Made by a program: the position numbers and the translations under genes. A stretch of DNA of 35,866 nucleotides, from the NCBI GenBank assembly GCA_035528715.1, contig DATKYB010000109.1:1-35866 (forward strand), read 5' to 3'. The notes beneath the pieces were generated by a model. It made no database searches. It was not told the origin of the DNA and saw only the letters and a list, made by a program, of their open reading frames with translations. This stretch comes from Nitrospinota bacterium. Lineage in GTDB: Bacteria > JADFOP01 > DATKYB01. This document shows, piece by piece, positions 9,114-16,846 of this stretch (positions are counted from its first letter, which is position 1; each line of letters starts with the position of its first letter).

Positions 9114-9231
9114 CTTCTATCCCTTTCAAAAAATATCAATTAAAGAACTTTATAAAATATAATATAATATGAGTTTGGCTCATCAACAAGGATTTTGTTT
9201 AAAAATAGAAGAGATCATCTCTTGTAAACAA

Positions 9232-10008
9232 TTACAAAACAAATCGCATCAGGTCTTCTGCTAAGACAATTTCTCCCTGATAGACCGATCTACACTGATT
9301 AAGTATATCATGGCTATCACAAACAGGATAGAAATGTGTGAGAATAAGCTTTTTGCAACTTGATCTCTTGGCTATCTGGCCAGCTAAGGAAGGGGTAAGA
9401 TGCCCGCTGACTCTCTTTTCATCTGGAAAGGAACATTCTAAAATTAAGATGTCTACATCTTTTGCAATTTTTATTAAGCTCTCGCAGTAATCAGTATCTC
9501 CTGAAAAGACAACAGACGATTGTTTTCCCTCTCCGTCTTCTGATTCAACACGATAGGCTACACTATTTTTGCTATGGAGGACAGGGGTACTCATAACTTT
9601 AAAGTTTTTAAAGGTAAATTCAGAATTTTCAATGGTCGATACTTCATGTATAAGAATCTTATATGATAGGGAGGTAATCCATTTCCCATATAAAGAAATA
9701 AAACTGTTATAGAGTTCTTTAAACCCTTCTGGACCGACAAGGACAAGGTCTTTATCTCGAAGCAATTCTGGGGTATTTTTCATTGCAAAGAGGAGGGGAA
9801 TCAGATCTCCTGTATGATCAGGATGGAAATGAGTGTAAAACATAAAATCGATCTCGAGATATTCTAAACCAGCCTCCAATAATCTCCTCATTGTGCCTGA
9901 ACCACTATCAAGCAATACAATATTATCCTCAATCTTTAAGGCTATACCAGGAGAACTTCTCCTTAAATACGGCACACATGTTCCAGAACCGAGGATATAT
10001 AACTCCAT
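9232..10008 (-). CDS. MBL-fold metallo-hydrolase (RNase Z-like)
   Basis: A 258-residue metallo-beta-lactamase-fold enzyme. It has the metal motif H60-F-H62-P-D64-H65 (THFHPDHTGD), the N-terminal LGSGTCVP typical of RNase Z and cyclic phosphodiesterase relatives, GDTDYCESL, and a closing His in LILTHFYP. Two metal ions would be bound. The relatives hydrolyse phosphodiester bonds, but substrate cannot be read from the sequence. It is shorter than tRNA-processing RNase Z and lacks a clear exosite arm, so I would not call it rnz. The start lies 2 nt after the galU stop, so it is translationally linked to galU. Confidence 0.85.
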   Translation of the reverse strand: MELYILGSGTCVPYLRRSSPGIALKIEDNIVLLDSGSGTMRRLLEAGLEYLEIDFMFYTHFHPDHTGDLIPLLFAMKNTPELLRDKDLVLVGPEGFKELYNSFISLYGKWITSLSYKILIHEVSTIENSEFTFKNFKVMSTPVLHSKNSVAYRVESEDGEGKQSSVVFSGDTDYCESLIKIAKDVDILILECSFPDEKRVSGHLTPSLAGQIAKRSSCKKLILTHFYPVCDSHDILNQCRSVYQGEIVLAEDLMRFVL

Positions 10009-10010
10009 GA

Positions 10011-10868
10011 TTATTCCTGTTTTTTAAAAGAATGGGAACTGCTCTTTAAATACTCATCTGCTGCCAAGTAGCCAGCAGGATGTCCTGTATCAAATACACT
10101 ACCTTCAACAATAACTCCCAAAAGACTTCTATCCTCTATCATCTCTTGAAAGGCAGGGACATCATCTAACTCACCATTAACCTTCTCCTTAATCTTATCT
10201 ATACATTCAAATAGCCTCGAAGTACATATATATCTGGCAATACCCCTTAGGGTCTCATTTTCATCCTGAAGGGAAAAGGTTCCTTCTCCTTTATCATGGA
10301 GCTTTGTTAATTCTAATACTCCTTCTTCAAGAATATTAAATTCGATTCTCCCACAGTTACCAAAGAGATGGGCATTACTCTTATCAATCCTTGTGATTCC
10401 CAAAAGATCTTTTTTGTACCTTCTAAATTCATTGATGAGCTGTAAAGTTACAGGTACCTTACCAATGATTATATTATCAGGTATTAAGACGGCAAAAGGC
10501 TCGTTTTTTAAAAAGTCTTTTGCAAGGTAAAAGGCATCTGCAACACCTCTTGGTTCATCCTGATAAATAAAGATGAATTGAAGAGCTGAATAAGGTTCTT
10601 TTTTAAATTGATCTCGAAACCTCTCTAAAAGATAATCTCTCAAGATATTCTTTCTTTTATTGATGATGATAATGATATCTTGAATTCCTGAATGAATTGC
10701 CTCTTTTATTGAATATTCAATCATACATTTATTATTTATGGGAAGCATCTCTTTTGGAACCATGTCTGAAATTGAGAGCAGTCTTTTCCCCAGCCCTGCA
10801 GCAGGTATAACGGCTTTTGTTATTTCTAAATCCTCATTCATAATCTTTAATTGCTTTTTTATAACCAT
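10011..10868 (-). CDS. galU: UTP-glucose-1-phosphate uridylyltransferase
   Basis: Nucleotidyltransferase that makes UDP-glucose for envelope polysaccharides. The signature AVIPAAGLGKR, then VPKEMLPINNKCMIEYSIKEAI, the acceptor DEPRGVADAFYLAKDF, AVLIPDNII and VFDTGHPAGYLAA identify GalU. Lys replaces the more usual Thr in GLGTR, and the loop after it differs somewhat. The ORF starts at 10868, but an internal ATG at 10841 (MNEDLEITKAVIPAAG) fits family starts better; neither has a strong ribosome-binding site. It is the first gene of a minus-strand operon with the MBL hydrolase and the zinc-ribbon protein. Confidence 0.92.
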   Translation of the reverse strand: MVIKKQLKIMNEDLEITKAVIPAAGLGKRLLSISDMVPKEMLPINNKCMIEYSIKEAIHSGIQDIIIIINKRKNILRDYLLERFRDQFKKEPYSALQFIFIYQDEPRGVADAFYLAKDFLKNEPFAVLIPDNIIIGKVPVTLQLINEFRRYKKDLLGITRIDKSNAHLFGNCGRIEFNILEEGVLELTKLHDKGEGTFSLQDENETLRGIARYICTSRLFECIDKIKEKVNGELDDVPAFQEMIEDRSLLGVIVEGSVFDTGHPAGYLAADEYLKSSSHSFKKQE

Positions 10869-11045
10869 TATTTTTATCTATGTGAATAAAATATTAGAAA
10901 ACTATTCTTATTTCAAGCTGATTTTTTAATGCTATAAGTCATCTTTCTTATTTAATTTAAAAAACTCTACTACCTAATGATTGACAGAGGATAATGAATT
11001 TAGTAGTTTAGTAACAACTCATTTAATAAAAACTGGAGATGAAAG

Positions 11046-11189
11046 ATGCATTGGACGACAGGTCTTTTAATCGGTCTCTTTGGTCTATTTTTTATGGCAA
11101 GTACTGAAAATGTGCTTGGAGATTATATTGGTATAGCTATTGTTATATTTGGTGCTGCTTTGGCTATTAAATTAAAAAGGAAGCTTTAA
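11046..11189 (+). CDS. small hydrophobic membrane protein
   Basis: A 47-residue ORF from ATG 11046, with GGAG about 8 nt upstream. It encodes two short hydrophobic stretches (TGLLIGLFGLFFMA and YIGIAIVIFGAALAI) separated by a turn, and ends in KLKRKL, so it is probably a two-helix membrane hairpin with a cytoplasmic basic tail. No family is recognised. It sits alone between divergent galU and convergent hydrolase genes. The ribosome-binding site and membrane-like pattern favour a real gene over chance. Confidence 0.55.
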   Translation: MHWTTGLLIGLFGLFFMASTENVLGDYIGIAIVIFGAALAIKLKRKL

Positions 11190-11211
11190 GGAATTTTTTT
11201 ATCATAAAAAC

Positions 11212-12102
11212 TTATGACTCCTTTTTTAAAAAATCTGTTACGAGACTGTTGACTATTTCTGGTTTTTCTTCTTGAGGGGCATGTCCGCATTGAGGGATGA
11301 TATGGAGGGTTGAGTGAGATATTTCTTGATGAAGCCGCTTTGCAAGGGCAAGCGGTATTATTCTATCCTCTTCTCCCCATATAATTAATGTCTTATGTTT
11401 GATGGTGGGGACCTGTTTTTCAATATCATCTATATCCGAAGGAATTAGTCCCTTTGCAAGAGCAACGAATGCTGACTTCGTTCCTTTTAGATTTAAAGGA
11501 GCACTATATCCATTTATAACCTCCTCAGTTATTAATCTGTTATCAAAATAGACCCTTGGAAGGACCTGCTGGATAATAGACTTTGAAGAAAAAAAATAAA
11601 AAGGAATCCTAAGCAGTGGGTTTTTTAACTTTCTTATATAGGATGGGAGACTTTGTTTATAGCAAGCAGGGGCCAATAATACAAGCTTAGATACCAGAGA
11701 AGGAAATTTTAAGGCCATAAGGAGAGATATTCCCCCTCCCAATGAATTCCCTACAAAGACAGCCTTTTTAATTTCTAAATAATTCATAAATTCTCTTATA
11801 AAGAGGGTCAGCGCCATTGGTGAATAGTCAGAATTCTTGGGTTTGTCAGAATTACCATGTCCTTTGAGATCAAGAGCATAAATTGGGTTGTGGCGAGATA
11901 AAACATCAACGTTATTTCTCCACGAAAATATTGAGGCAAAGAGGCCATGGATGAGGATGATTGGGCAATTTTTTTTCTTGGACTCAGTATTATCCTGAAA
12001 GATATAAGAAACCTTTAAGGGGTTTTCTGACTCTTTATTCATTGAGTCTGATATATCAATATATTTTTTTTTATAATCTTTCATCTTGATTTTAAGAATC
12101 AT
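11212..12102 (-). CDS. alpha/beta-hydrolase fold protein
   Basis: A 296-residue alpha/beta hydrolase. The oxyanion region is ILIHGLFAS, the nucleophile elbow GNSLGG supplies Ser, the acid lies in IIWGEEDRIIP, and the catalytic His lies in IIPQCGHAPQEEKPE. There is no signal peptide, so it is cytoplasmic. Members of this fold include esterases, lipases and C-C hydrolases, and the substrate is not evident. The ORF starts at 12102, and an internal ATG at 12084 is possible. It is a single gene, divergent from ndk. Confidence 0.87.
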   Translation of the reverse strand: MILKIKMKDYKKKYIDISDSMNKESENPLKVSYIFQDNTESKKKNCPIILIHGLFASIFSWRNNVDVLSRHNPIYALDLKGHGNSDKPKNSDYSPMALTLFIREFMNYLEIKKAVFVGNSLGGGISLLMALKFPSLVSKLVLLAPACYKQSLPSYIRKLKNPLLRIPFYFFSSKSIIQQVLPRVYFDNRLITEEVINGYSAPLNLKGTKSAFVALAKGLIPSDIDDIEKQVPTIKHKTLIIWGEEDRIIPLALAKRLHQEISHSTLHIIPQCGHAPQEEKPEIVNSLVTDFLKKES

Positions 12103-12179
12103 TAAGTATTAATATTACAGTTTAAAAAATGATTATGTCAAGAATAAGGGGCTACTGAGAATGAGAAAAGGAGGTAATA

Positions 12180-12596
12180 ATGGAAAGAACGCTGGCTATT
12201 ATAAAACCGGATGCAGTATCGCGAAATCTCACAGGAAAGATTTTATCCATTATCGAGGCTAATGAATTTAAGATAAAGGCTATGAAAATGTGCTCCTTGA
12301 CAAAAAGGGAGGCAGAAGGATTTTATTATGTCCACAAGGAAAAACCATTCTTTGAAGGCTTGACAAATTTTATGTCATCAGGTCCGATAGTTGTCCTTCT
12401 ATTGGAACGGGAAGGAGCTATAGATCAGTTAAGGGAGATTATGGGAGCAACCGATCCAAAAAAGGCTGATATATGTACGATAAGAAGAGAATATGGTCTT
12501 GATGTCGAGAAAAATTCCATTCATGGCTCTGATTCAAAAGAATCAGCAGATTTTGAAATCTCCTATTTTTTTAGTGATTTAGAGATACTAAAGTAA
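12180..12596 (+). CDS. ndk: nucleoside diphosphate kinase
   Basis: A 138-residue enzyme that balances nucleoside triphosphates by moving a phosphate through the active-site histidine. That residue is H115 in NSIHGSDS. The N-terminal [12 protein letters not shown] and the MGATDPKKA segment are characteristic, and the length matches the family. A strong ribosome-binding site (AAAGGAGG, 6 nt before ATG) suggests good expression. It is convergent with ddl, with 10 nt between stops. Confidence 0.98.
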   Translation: MERTLAIIKPDAVSRNLTGKILSIIEANEFKIKAMKMCSLTKREAEGFYYVHKEKPFFEGLTNFMSSGPIVVLLLEREGAIDQLREIMGATDPKKADICTIRREYGLDVEKNSIHGSDSKESADFEISYFFSDLEILK

Positions 12597-12606
12597 TGAA
12601 GGGTCG

Positions 12607-13710
12607 TTAAAATCGGGTTTTTGATTTCTTTTTATCTCTATATCTTTCTAAGGCAAGGTCAATAAGCCTGTCTATGAGTTTCTTATAGGATAGCCCCGAG
12701 GCCTCCCAGAGTTTTGGATAACAACTCAATTGAGTAAATCCAGGAATCGTATTGACCTCACTGACATAAAGCTTATTCTTTGTTTTTTCCAAAAAGAAAT
12801 CGACTCTTGCCATGCCTGCACAGTCTATTGCCTTATAAGCCTCTATGGATAATCTTCTTACCTTTTCTGAGACCCTTTTGGGAAGAGGTGCAGGTATAAC
12901 GATATCAGTCATCCCGTCGGTATATTTAGCCTCATAATCATAAAACTCCTTTTTAGGAATAATTTCTGCAACGACAGATGCTATAGGATCGTCATTTCCC
13001 AATACACTACACTCGACTTCTCTGCAGAATATTCCTTCTTCAACGATAACCTTTCTGTCATATAAAAAGGCCGACTTTAAGGCCTCTTTTAACTTCTTTC
13101 TGTTTGTAGCCTTTGAGATGCCAACACTCGAACCAAGATTCGTTGGCTTGATAAAGGATGGAAAACCTATTTTATCTTCAATTACTTTAATGGCATTTCT
13201 CTCGTCTTTTTTCCAATCGACCCTTTTTATTATTGCAAAATCAGGTGTTGGAAGTCCCTTTTGCTTGAAGAGAGACTTCATAATCCCTTTATCCATGCCT
13301 ATAGCTGAGGCCATAACCCCTGCTCCTACATAAGGAATATCCGCCATTTCAAGAAGACCCTGAATCGTCCCATCCTCTCCATAGGTGCCGTGCAAAACGG
13401 GAAATACAACATCGATTTTTAATTCCTTTTTCAAAATTTCTTTTTGACTTTTAAGAATAAAAATTCTTTTTTCACGAGGATTAAGAGAGAGAAGGGCCGT
13501 CGTGTTATTGACCCATTTTCTTTTTGATTTAAGAATCGCCATGGGGTCTTGAGACACAATCCATTTGCCATCAAGAGATATGCCTATGGGGATAATTTCA
13601 TATTTTTTTCTGTCCATTGCATCCATAACAGATGCAGCAGAAATCAAGGATATCTGATGCTCGCCTGATCTCCCCCCAAAGAGGACAGCTACCTTTAGCT
13701 TTTTTTTCAT
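12607..13710 (-). CDS. ddl: D-alanine-D-alanine ligase
   Basis: A 367-residue ATP-grasp enzyme that joins two D-alanines for peptidoglycan. It has the N-terminal VLFGGRSGEHQISLISAASV, HGTYGEDGTIQGLLEMADIPYVGAGVMASA, the ATP-grasp GFPSFIKPTNLGSSVG, and the metal and substrate region ARVDFFLE and VSEVNTIPGFT. Length is typical of the VanA/DdlA-like longer form. It stands apart from a division and cell-wall cluster, so it is probably transcribed alone. Confidence 0.97.
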   Translation of the reverse strand: MKKKLKVAVLFGGRSGEHQISLISAASVMDAMDRKKYEIIPIGISLDGKWIVSQDPMAILKSKRKWVNNTTALLSLNPREKRIFILKSQKEILKKELKIDVVFPVLHGTYGEDGTIQGLLEMADIPYVGAGVMASAIGMDKGIMKSLFKQKGLPTPDFAIIKRVDWKKDERNAIKVIEDKIGFPSFIKPTNLGSSVGISKATNRKKLKEALKSAFLYDRKVIVEEGIFCREVECSVLGNDDPIASVVAEIIPKKEFYDYEAKYTDGMTDIVIPAPLPKRVSEKVRRLSIEAYKAIDCAGMARVDFFLEKTKNKLYVSEVNTIPGFTQLSCYPKLWEASGLSYKKLIDRLIDLALERYRDKKKSKTRF

Positions 13711-13892
13711 TATTAAAACAGTCTTATATATTGAAAAAGATAAGCTTAGGTTTATTTAACATAGAGAGAGGGAATCGTCAATAGATATTGCTTTTTCAAG
13801 CTAAATAATTTTTTATAAACATATCAATACAATAAATCTTGCTATTTTAAATAAATTTTACTATCTTAAAAAAACTTTCAGAGGATGCTTAT

Positions 13893-14270
13893 ATGGTCTA
13901 TGGCATAGGTATTGATATTGTTAAAGTTGAAAGGATCAAAAAGGCCATTCTCAAAAACGGCCAGAGATTTGTAAAGAGGATTTTTACAGAAAAAGAAATC
14001 TCATATTGTGAGAAGCGAAAAAGCATGTATCAACATTATGCCGCAAGGTTTGCTGCAAAGGAGGCGGTTTTTAAGGCAATGGGAACAGGCTGGCGCAAGG
14101 GAGTTTCATGGAATGAGATTGAAGTAGAAAATGATTCCTCTGGAAAACCTCATATCAATATCTATGGAAAGACAAAAGAGATCGCTGAAAGGATCGGGGG
14201 CAAGAGGTTTCTTATAACGATAACCCATAGTGATGAATATGCTATTTCAAAGGTTATTTTGACAGATTAA
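13893..14270 (+). CDS. acpS: holo-[acyl-carrier-protein] synthase
   Basis: A 125-residue phosphopantetheinyl transferase that attaches 4'-phosphopantetheine from CoA to acyl carrier protein. The two family motifs are present: GIGIDIVKVERI at the N-terminus (metal-binding Asp8) and FAAKEAVFKAMGTG in the middle, followed by NEIEVENDSSGKPHI and the ITITHSDEYA segment. The length is that of AcpS-type trimers. The start ATG 13893 has AGAGGA upstream. It is read towards the riboswitch-controlled flagellar gene and ends about 38 bp before that gene's promoter. Confidence 0.97.
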   Translation: MVYGIGIDIVKVERIKKAILKNGQRFVKRIFTEKEISYCEKRKSMYQHYAARFAAKEAVFKAMGTGWRKGVSWNEIEVENDSSGKPHINIYGKTKEIAERIGGKRFLITITHSDEYAISKVILTD

Positions 14271-14307
14271 AGTTTTAAACAATAATACTTTTTTAGCACT
14301 TTAGGTC

Positions 14308-14335
14308 TTGACAAAATTTCAAAAGGTACTATCTT
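14308..14335 (+). promoter_or_regulatory. sigma-70-type promoter of the riboswitch transcript
   Basis: A perfect -35 box, TTGACA (14308-14313), lies 16 bp before a TATCTT -10 (14330-14335). Transcription would start near 14342, just before the riboswitch. The -10 is imperfect, so a neighbouring hexamer may be the true one. Confidence 0.65.
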
Positions 14336-14354
14336 TTATTAATACGGATTTTTT

Positions 14355-14432
14355 TCCGAAAGGGCAAACTATTCCGAAAGGATAGGACGCAAAGCCACTG
14401 GCCCAGCAAAGGGCAGCAGGGTTGCCAAGAGA
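14355..14432 (+). promoter_or_regulatory. c-di-GMP-I (GEMM-I) riboswitch
   Basis: The aptamer core is recognised by eye. AGGGCAAAC is followed by a hairpin capped by the conserved GAAA tetraloop (14376-14379), then the hallmark GACGCAAAGCC (14386-14396). A second hairpin follows (CTGGCCC, loop AGCAAA, GGGCAG) and the closing GGGTTGCC (14420-14426) pairs back with the GGCAA strand. This order matches the Vibrio Vc2 c-di-GMP-I class. It sits between a promoter and an intrinsic terminator ahead of a flagellar rod gene, a typical location. The strand at 14378-14386 can pair instead with the terminator 5' arm (see findings). Confidence 0.93.
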
Positions 14433-14447
14433 GATAAAAGAGATTTC

Positions 14448-14481
14448 AAAGCCTATCCTTTAAGGAGGATAGGCTTTTTTT
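14448..14481 (+). terminator. riboswitch expression-platform intrinsic terminator
   Basis: An 11-bp stem AAAGCCTATCC / GGATAGGCTTT with an eight-base loop is followed by a run of seven T (14475-14481). It lies between the aptamer and the flagellar start codon, so it can stop transcription before the gene. Its 5' arm (14452-14460) is perfectly complementary to 14378-14386 of the aptamer. Confidence 0.9.
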
Positions 14482-14514
14482 GTTGGATATGTGTATCGCT
14501 AAAGGATATTTTCT

Positions 14515-15228
14515 ATGCCTCTATATAGTTCGGCTATATCAGGTATAAATGCAGCTATAGATAGATATAATGTTTCCGCGAACAACAGAGCGAACATATC
14601 AACCAGCGGTTTTAAGAAAAGCAGGGCTCTTTTGGCCACATCTCCGTCTAATAGTGGGGTCATAACCTCTTCGATCCAGCGGATGCATAGCCAGGGAAGC
14701 CTCATTCTCACCAACCAGTCTTTGGATATAGCCATTGATGGCAAGGGCTTCTTTCAAATATCATTAGGCAATAATGGAAAAGCCTATACCAGAGATGGAA
14801 CTTTCCAACTAGATAATCAAGGAAGAATCGCAACCACCAGCGGTAAGCCCCTCTATCCCGAAATCACTGTGCCGGTCAATGTAGAAAAAATAAGCATGGA
14901 TACATCAGGAAACATAAGGGCACTTATCAACGGAAACTGGCAGGACCTCGGTCAGATTGAATTGGCATATTTTCAAAATCCAGGGGGGCTAACCCCAATA
15001 GGAGACAATCTCTTCGTAGAGACCATTGATTCAGGAATACCTCTAACAGGTATCCCTGATAGTGGGGGTTTTGGTAAAATCATTCAAGGAAGTCTAGAGT
15101 TATCAAATGTGAATCTGGCAGAAGAGGCTGTGAGTGATGTTATTACAAAAACCATAGTTGGAGCGAATATAGCTGCATTAAAAACAGAGGATAAGATGTT
15201 AGGGGCCTTGATCGATTTATTTGTCTAG
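14515..15228 (+). CDS. flagellar basal-body rod protein (FlgF/FlgG-like)
   Basis: A 237-residue axial flagellar protein, exported through the flagellar type III apparatus and assembled in the rod. The N-terminal rod domain (LYSSAISGINAAIDRYNVSANNRANISTSGFKKSRA), the middle GFFQISLGNNGKAYTRDGTFQLDNQGRI, and the C-terminal GSLELSNVNLAEEAVSDVI with a final coiled segment are FlgF/FlgG hallmarks. It is slightly shorter than usual FlgG, and which paralogue it is cannot be decided. The start ATG 14515 has AAAGGA 9 nt upstream. It is alone: no other flagellar gene is adjacent and dapF converges with a 4-nt overlap. A c-di-GMP riboswitch controls it. Confidence 0.9.
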   Translation: MPLYSSAISGINAAIDRYNVSANNRANISTSGFKKSRALLATSPSNSGVITSSIQRMHSQGSLILTNQSLDIAIDGKGFFQISLGNNGKAYTRDGTFQLDNQGRIATTSGKPLYPEITVPVNVEKISMDTSGNIRALINGNWQDLGQIELAYFQNPGGLTPIGDNLFVETIDSGIPLTGIPDSGGFGKIIQGSLELSNVNLAEEAVSDVITKTIVGANIAALKTEDKMLGALIDLFV

Positions 15229-16058
15229 CCTAAATTCCACTCACCTGTAAATATCTCTCTTGCTGGACCTTTCATATAGACGCTATTATCCTCTTTCCAT
15301 TCAATCTCAAGGTCTCCACCTTTTAGATGGGTCAACAAAATTCTTTCGGTCTTATGATTTAATACGCCAGCAACGGTTACAGCTGAAGCCCCCGTTCCGC
15401 ATGCCAGAGTCTCTCCAGAACCCCTTTCCCATGTTTTTATCTCCACCTCTTTCGAATTAATCATTTGGACAAACTCCACATTTGTTCTATTAGGAAATAG
15501 AGTACTGGTCTCAATGAGAGGCCCGTATTTTTCAACAGGAAAAGAGCGAACATCATCTACATATATGACACAATGGGGGTTACCCATAGATACGCAAGTA
15601 ATATTAAAGGTTTTATCGTCCACTTCAAGTTCTTCGTTTATCACTCTTCCCTCCTGTCCTTTCATGGGTATATCTCCCCTCTCCAGAGTGGGGCAGCCCA
15701 TATTCACTCTTACCTTGCCTACCTTGCCATCCCCTATGTATAAATCCAATGTTTTTATTCCTGAAAGAGTCTCTACCGTTATCTTCTCTTTATTTGTCAT
15801 TTTATGATCGTAAACGTACTTACCAAGACATCTGATTCCATTACCACACATCTCGGCCTCACTACCGTCAGCATTAAATATCCTCATCTTAAAATCGGCT
15901 TTATCTGAAGGTATAATAAGGACCAGACCGTCTGAACCAACACCAAAATTCTTATCACTTATTTCTCGGGCCAAAGCAGATGGGTTTTTTACCTCTTCAT
16001 TAAAGCAGTTAATATAGATGTAGCTGTTTCCAATCCCATGCATCTTGGTAAATCTCAT
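15225..16058 (-). CDS. dapF: diaminopimelate epimerase
   Basis: A 277-residue cofactor-independent epimerase that turns LL- into meso-diaminopimelate, for lysine and peptidoglycan. The catalytic cysteine pair is C71 (EMCGNGIRCLG) and the Cys in LACGTGASAV. Also present are KMHGIGNSYIYI, VGSDGLVLI, MGNPHCVIYVDDV and NRTNVEFVQ. Length and motifs are complete. The 3' end overlaps the convergent flagellar gene by 4 nt, so neither has room for its own terminator. Confidence 0.98.
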   Translation of the reverse strand: MRFTKMHGIGNSYIYINCFNEEVKNPSALAREISDKNFGVGSDGLVLIIPSDKADFKMRIFNADGSEAEMCGNGIRCLGKYVYDHKMTNKEKITVETLSGIKTLDLYIGDGKVGKVRVNMGCPTLERGDIPMKGQEGRVINEELEVDDKTFNITCVSMGNPHCVIYVDDVRSFPVEKYGPLIETSTLFPNRTNVEFVQMINSKEVEIKTWERGSGETLACGTGASAVTVAGVLNHKTERILLTHLKGGDLEIEWKEDNSVYMKGPAREIFTGEWNLG

Positions 16059-16246
16059 TTTTTTCTTTCCTGGTCTCCTGATTTTTAAAATTACTTATTT
16101 AACTATATATAAAAATCTCTATATTAGCAAATCATCTCACTCTATCTTAAATAAAAAGTTATATAAAAAGAGTGAAAAATGCAAGGAGCAAATTTCAGGT
16201 ATGTCCCTGTAGATAGCCTTATCCGGGCAATGACAAGAGTTTTGTA

Positions 16247-16275
16247 TTGACACTATAAAAAAGAGAGTATATTCT
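16247..16275 (+). promoter_or_regulatory. promoter of the selenocysteine tRNA gene
   Basis: TTGACA (16247-16252), a 17-bp spacer, then TATTCT (16270-16275). A start near 16282 would give a short leader before the tRNA at 16290. An alternative -10, TATATT at 16268, gives a 15-bp spacer. Confidence 0.65.
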
Positions 16276-16289
16276 TTCAATACTTAAAA

Positions 16290-16386
16290 GGAAGCGTCTA
16301 GGTGCCGGTGTGCCTCCTGGACTTCAAATCCAGTGGCGAGCTCTAATAAAGTTCGTGGTGGGTTCGACTCCCATACGCTTCCGCCA
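16290..16386 (+). tRNA. selC: tRNA-Sec (anticodon TCA)
   Basis: This 97-nt gene folds as bacterial selenocysteine tRNA. The acceptor stem has 8 bp (GGAAGCGT with ACGCTTCC), then discriminator G and an encoded CCA. The D stem has 6 bp with a CGGT loop, and the anticodon arm CTGGACTTCAAATCCAG is identical to that of Escherichia coli as I recall it. The variable arm is long (about 16334-16355) and the T arm carries GGTTCGACTCC. The anticodon TCA (16324-16326) decodes UGA. The 8+5 acceptor/T geometry excludes a suppressor or Ser tRNA. It implies that the organism uses selenocysteine; selA, selB and selD are not in the window. Confidence 0.97.
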
Positions 16387-16390
16387 AATA

Positions 16391-16426
16391 AATCAATAAG
16401 TTCCCGCGAACTGATTTTTCTTTTCA
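16391..16426 (+). terminator. probable terminator after selC
   Basis: AGTTC/GAACT stem with a CCGC loop, extended by AATC/GATT across a four-base bulge, then TTTTTCTTTTC. It starts 5 nt after the CCA of the tRNA and is well placed to end that transcript. The stem is weak, so confidence is moderate. Confidence 0.5.
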
Positions 16427-16846
16427 ATTTAAAGCCTCTCTGGAATTTGAAGCATTGTGATAAATTTGTGATAAAAAATATCACCAATCCCCTTCAGATT
16501 TTTCAGGAATTTTTCCTGCACCCTTTTGCTTTTTAGGAATTTTTCCAGCGAATGAGGAAAGTATGGATTTTTTAATTCCCCCTTTCGATTTTTAGGGATT
16601 TGACAAGCGAGCAAGCGAAAAAAGAAGCAGCTGTCTGAAGCCGAAGGCTGAGTTTGCTGTTTCGCCGAGCGAGCAAAGGCAAATCCCGTTAAGAAAATCG
16701 AGGGGGTGTTCTTTTTTCGTCACTTTTTTGGACAAGCAAAAAAGGGACATATCAATCCTATAAACTTTTTTTCTAGAATCACTAAAGTTTTTAAGTAAGA
16801 TTACCGATAAGATAAAAAATTTAAAAATTTAGAGGTTATTTTATCA
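16427..16846. other. gene-free region with inverted repeats
   Basis: No credible coding frame. It holds a small palindrome (CAGGAA-TTT-TTCCTG, near 16504-16518), a second copy of the GGAATTTTTCC core shortly after, and the 129-bp inverted repeat annotated separately. The last 130 bp are AT-rich leader DNA of the first PilZ gene. Confidence 0.5.
16578..16706. repeat. large imperfect inverted repeat (129 bp)
   Basis: The outer arms match as CCCCC, CGATTTT and GGGATTTG (16578-16602) against CAAATCCC, AAAATCG and GGGGG (16680-16706). The dyad axis at about 16642-16644 coincides with a small inner hairpin AGCC-GAA-GGCT (16639-16649). GCGAG/GAGCGAG-rich segments between arms can pair partly. The element is G+C-richer than its surroundings and sits between selC and the PilZ genes. 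It could be a structured RNA, a MITE-like remnant or a repeated palindrome; the window holds no second copy that I saw. Confidence 0.6.

Noticed and set aside
16284-16614. Several 60-67-codon frames over and after the selC gene on both strands.
   Set aside because: They run through the tRNA gene or the inverted repeats, have no ribosome-binding sites and match nothing recognisable.
16387-16846. Integration of a genomic island at the 3' end of selC.
   Set aside because: I saw no integrase gene and no second copy of the tRNA 3' end in the window, and the genes downstream look like native signalling genes.
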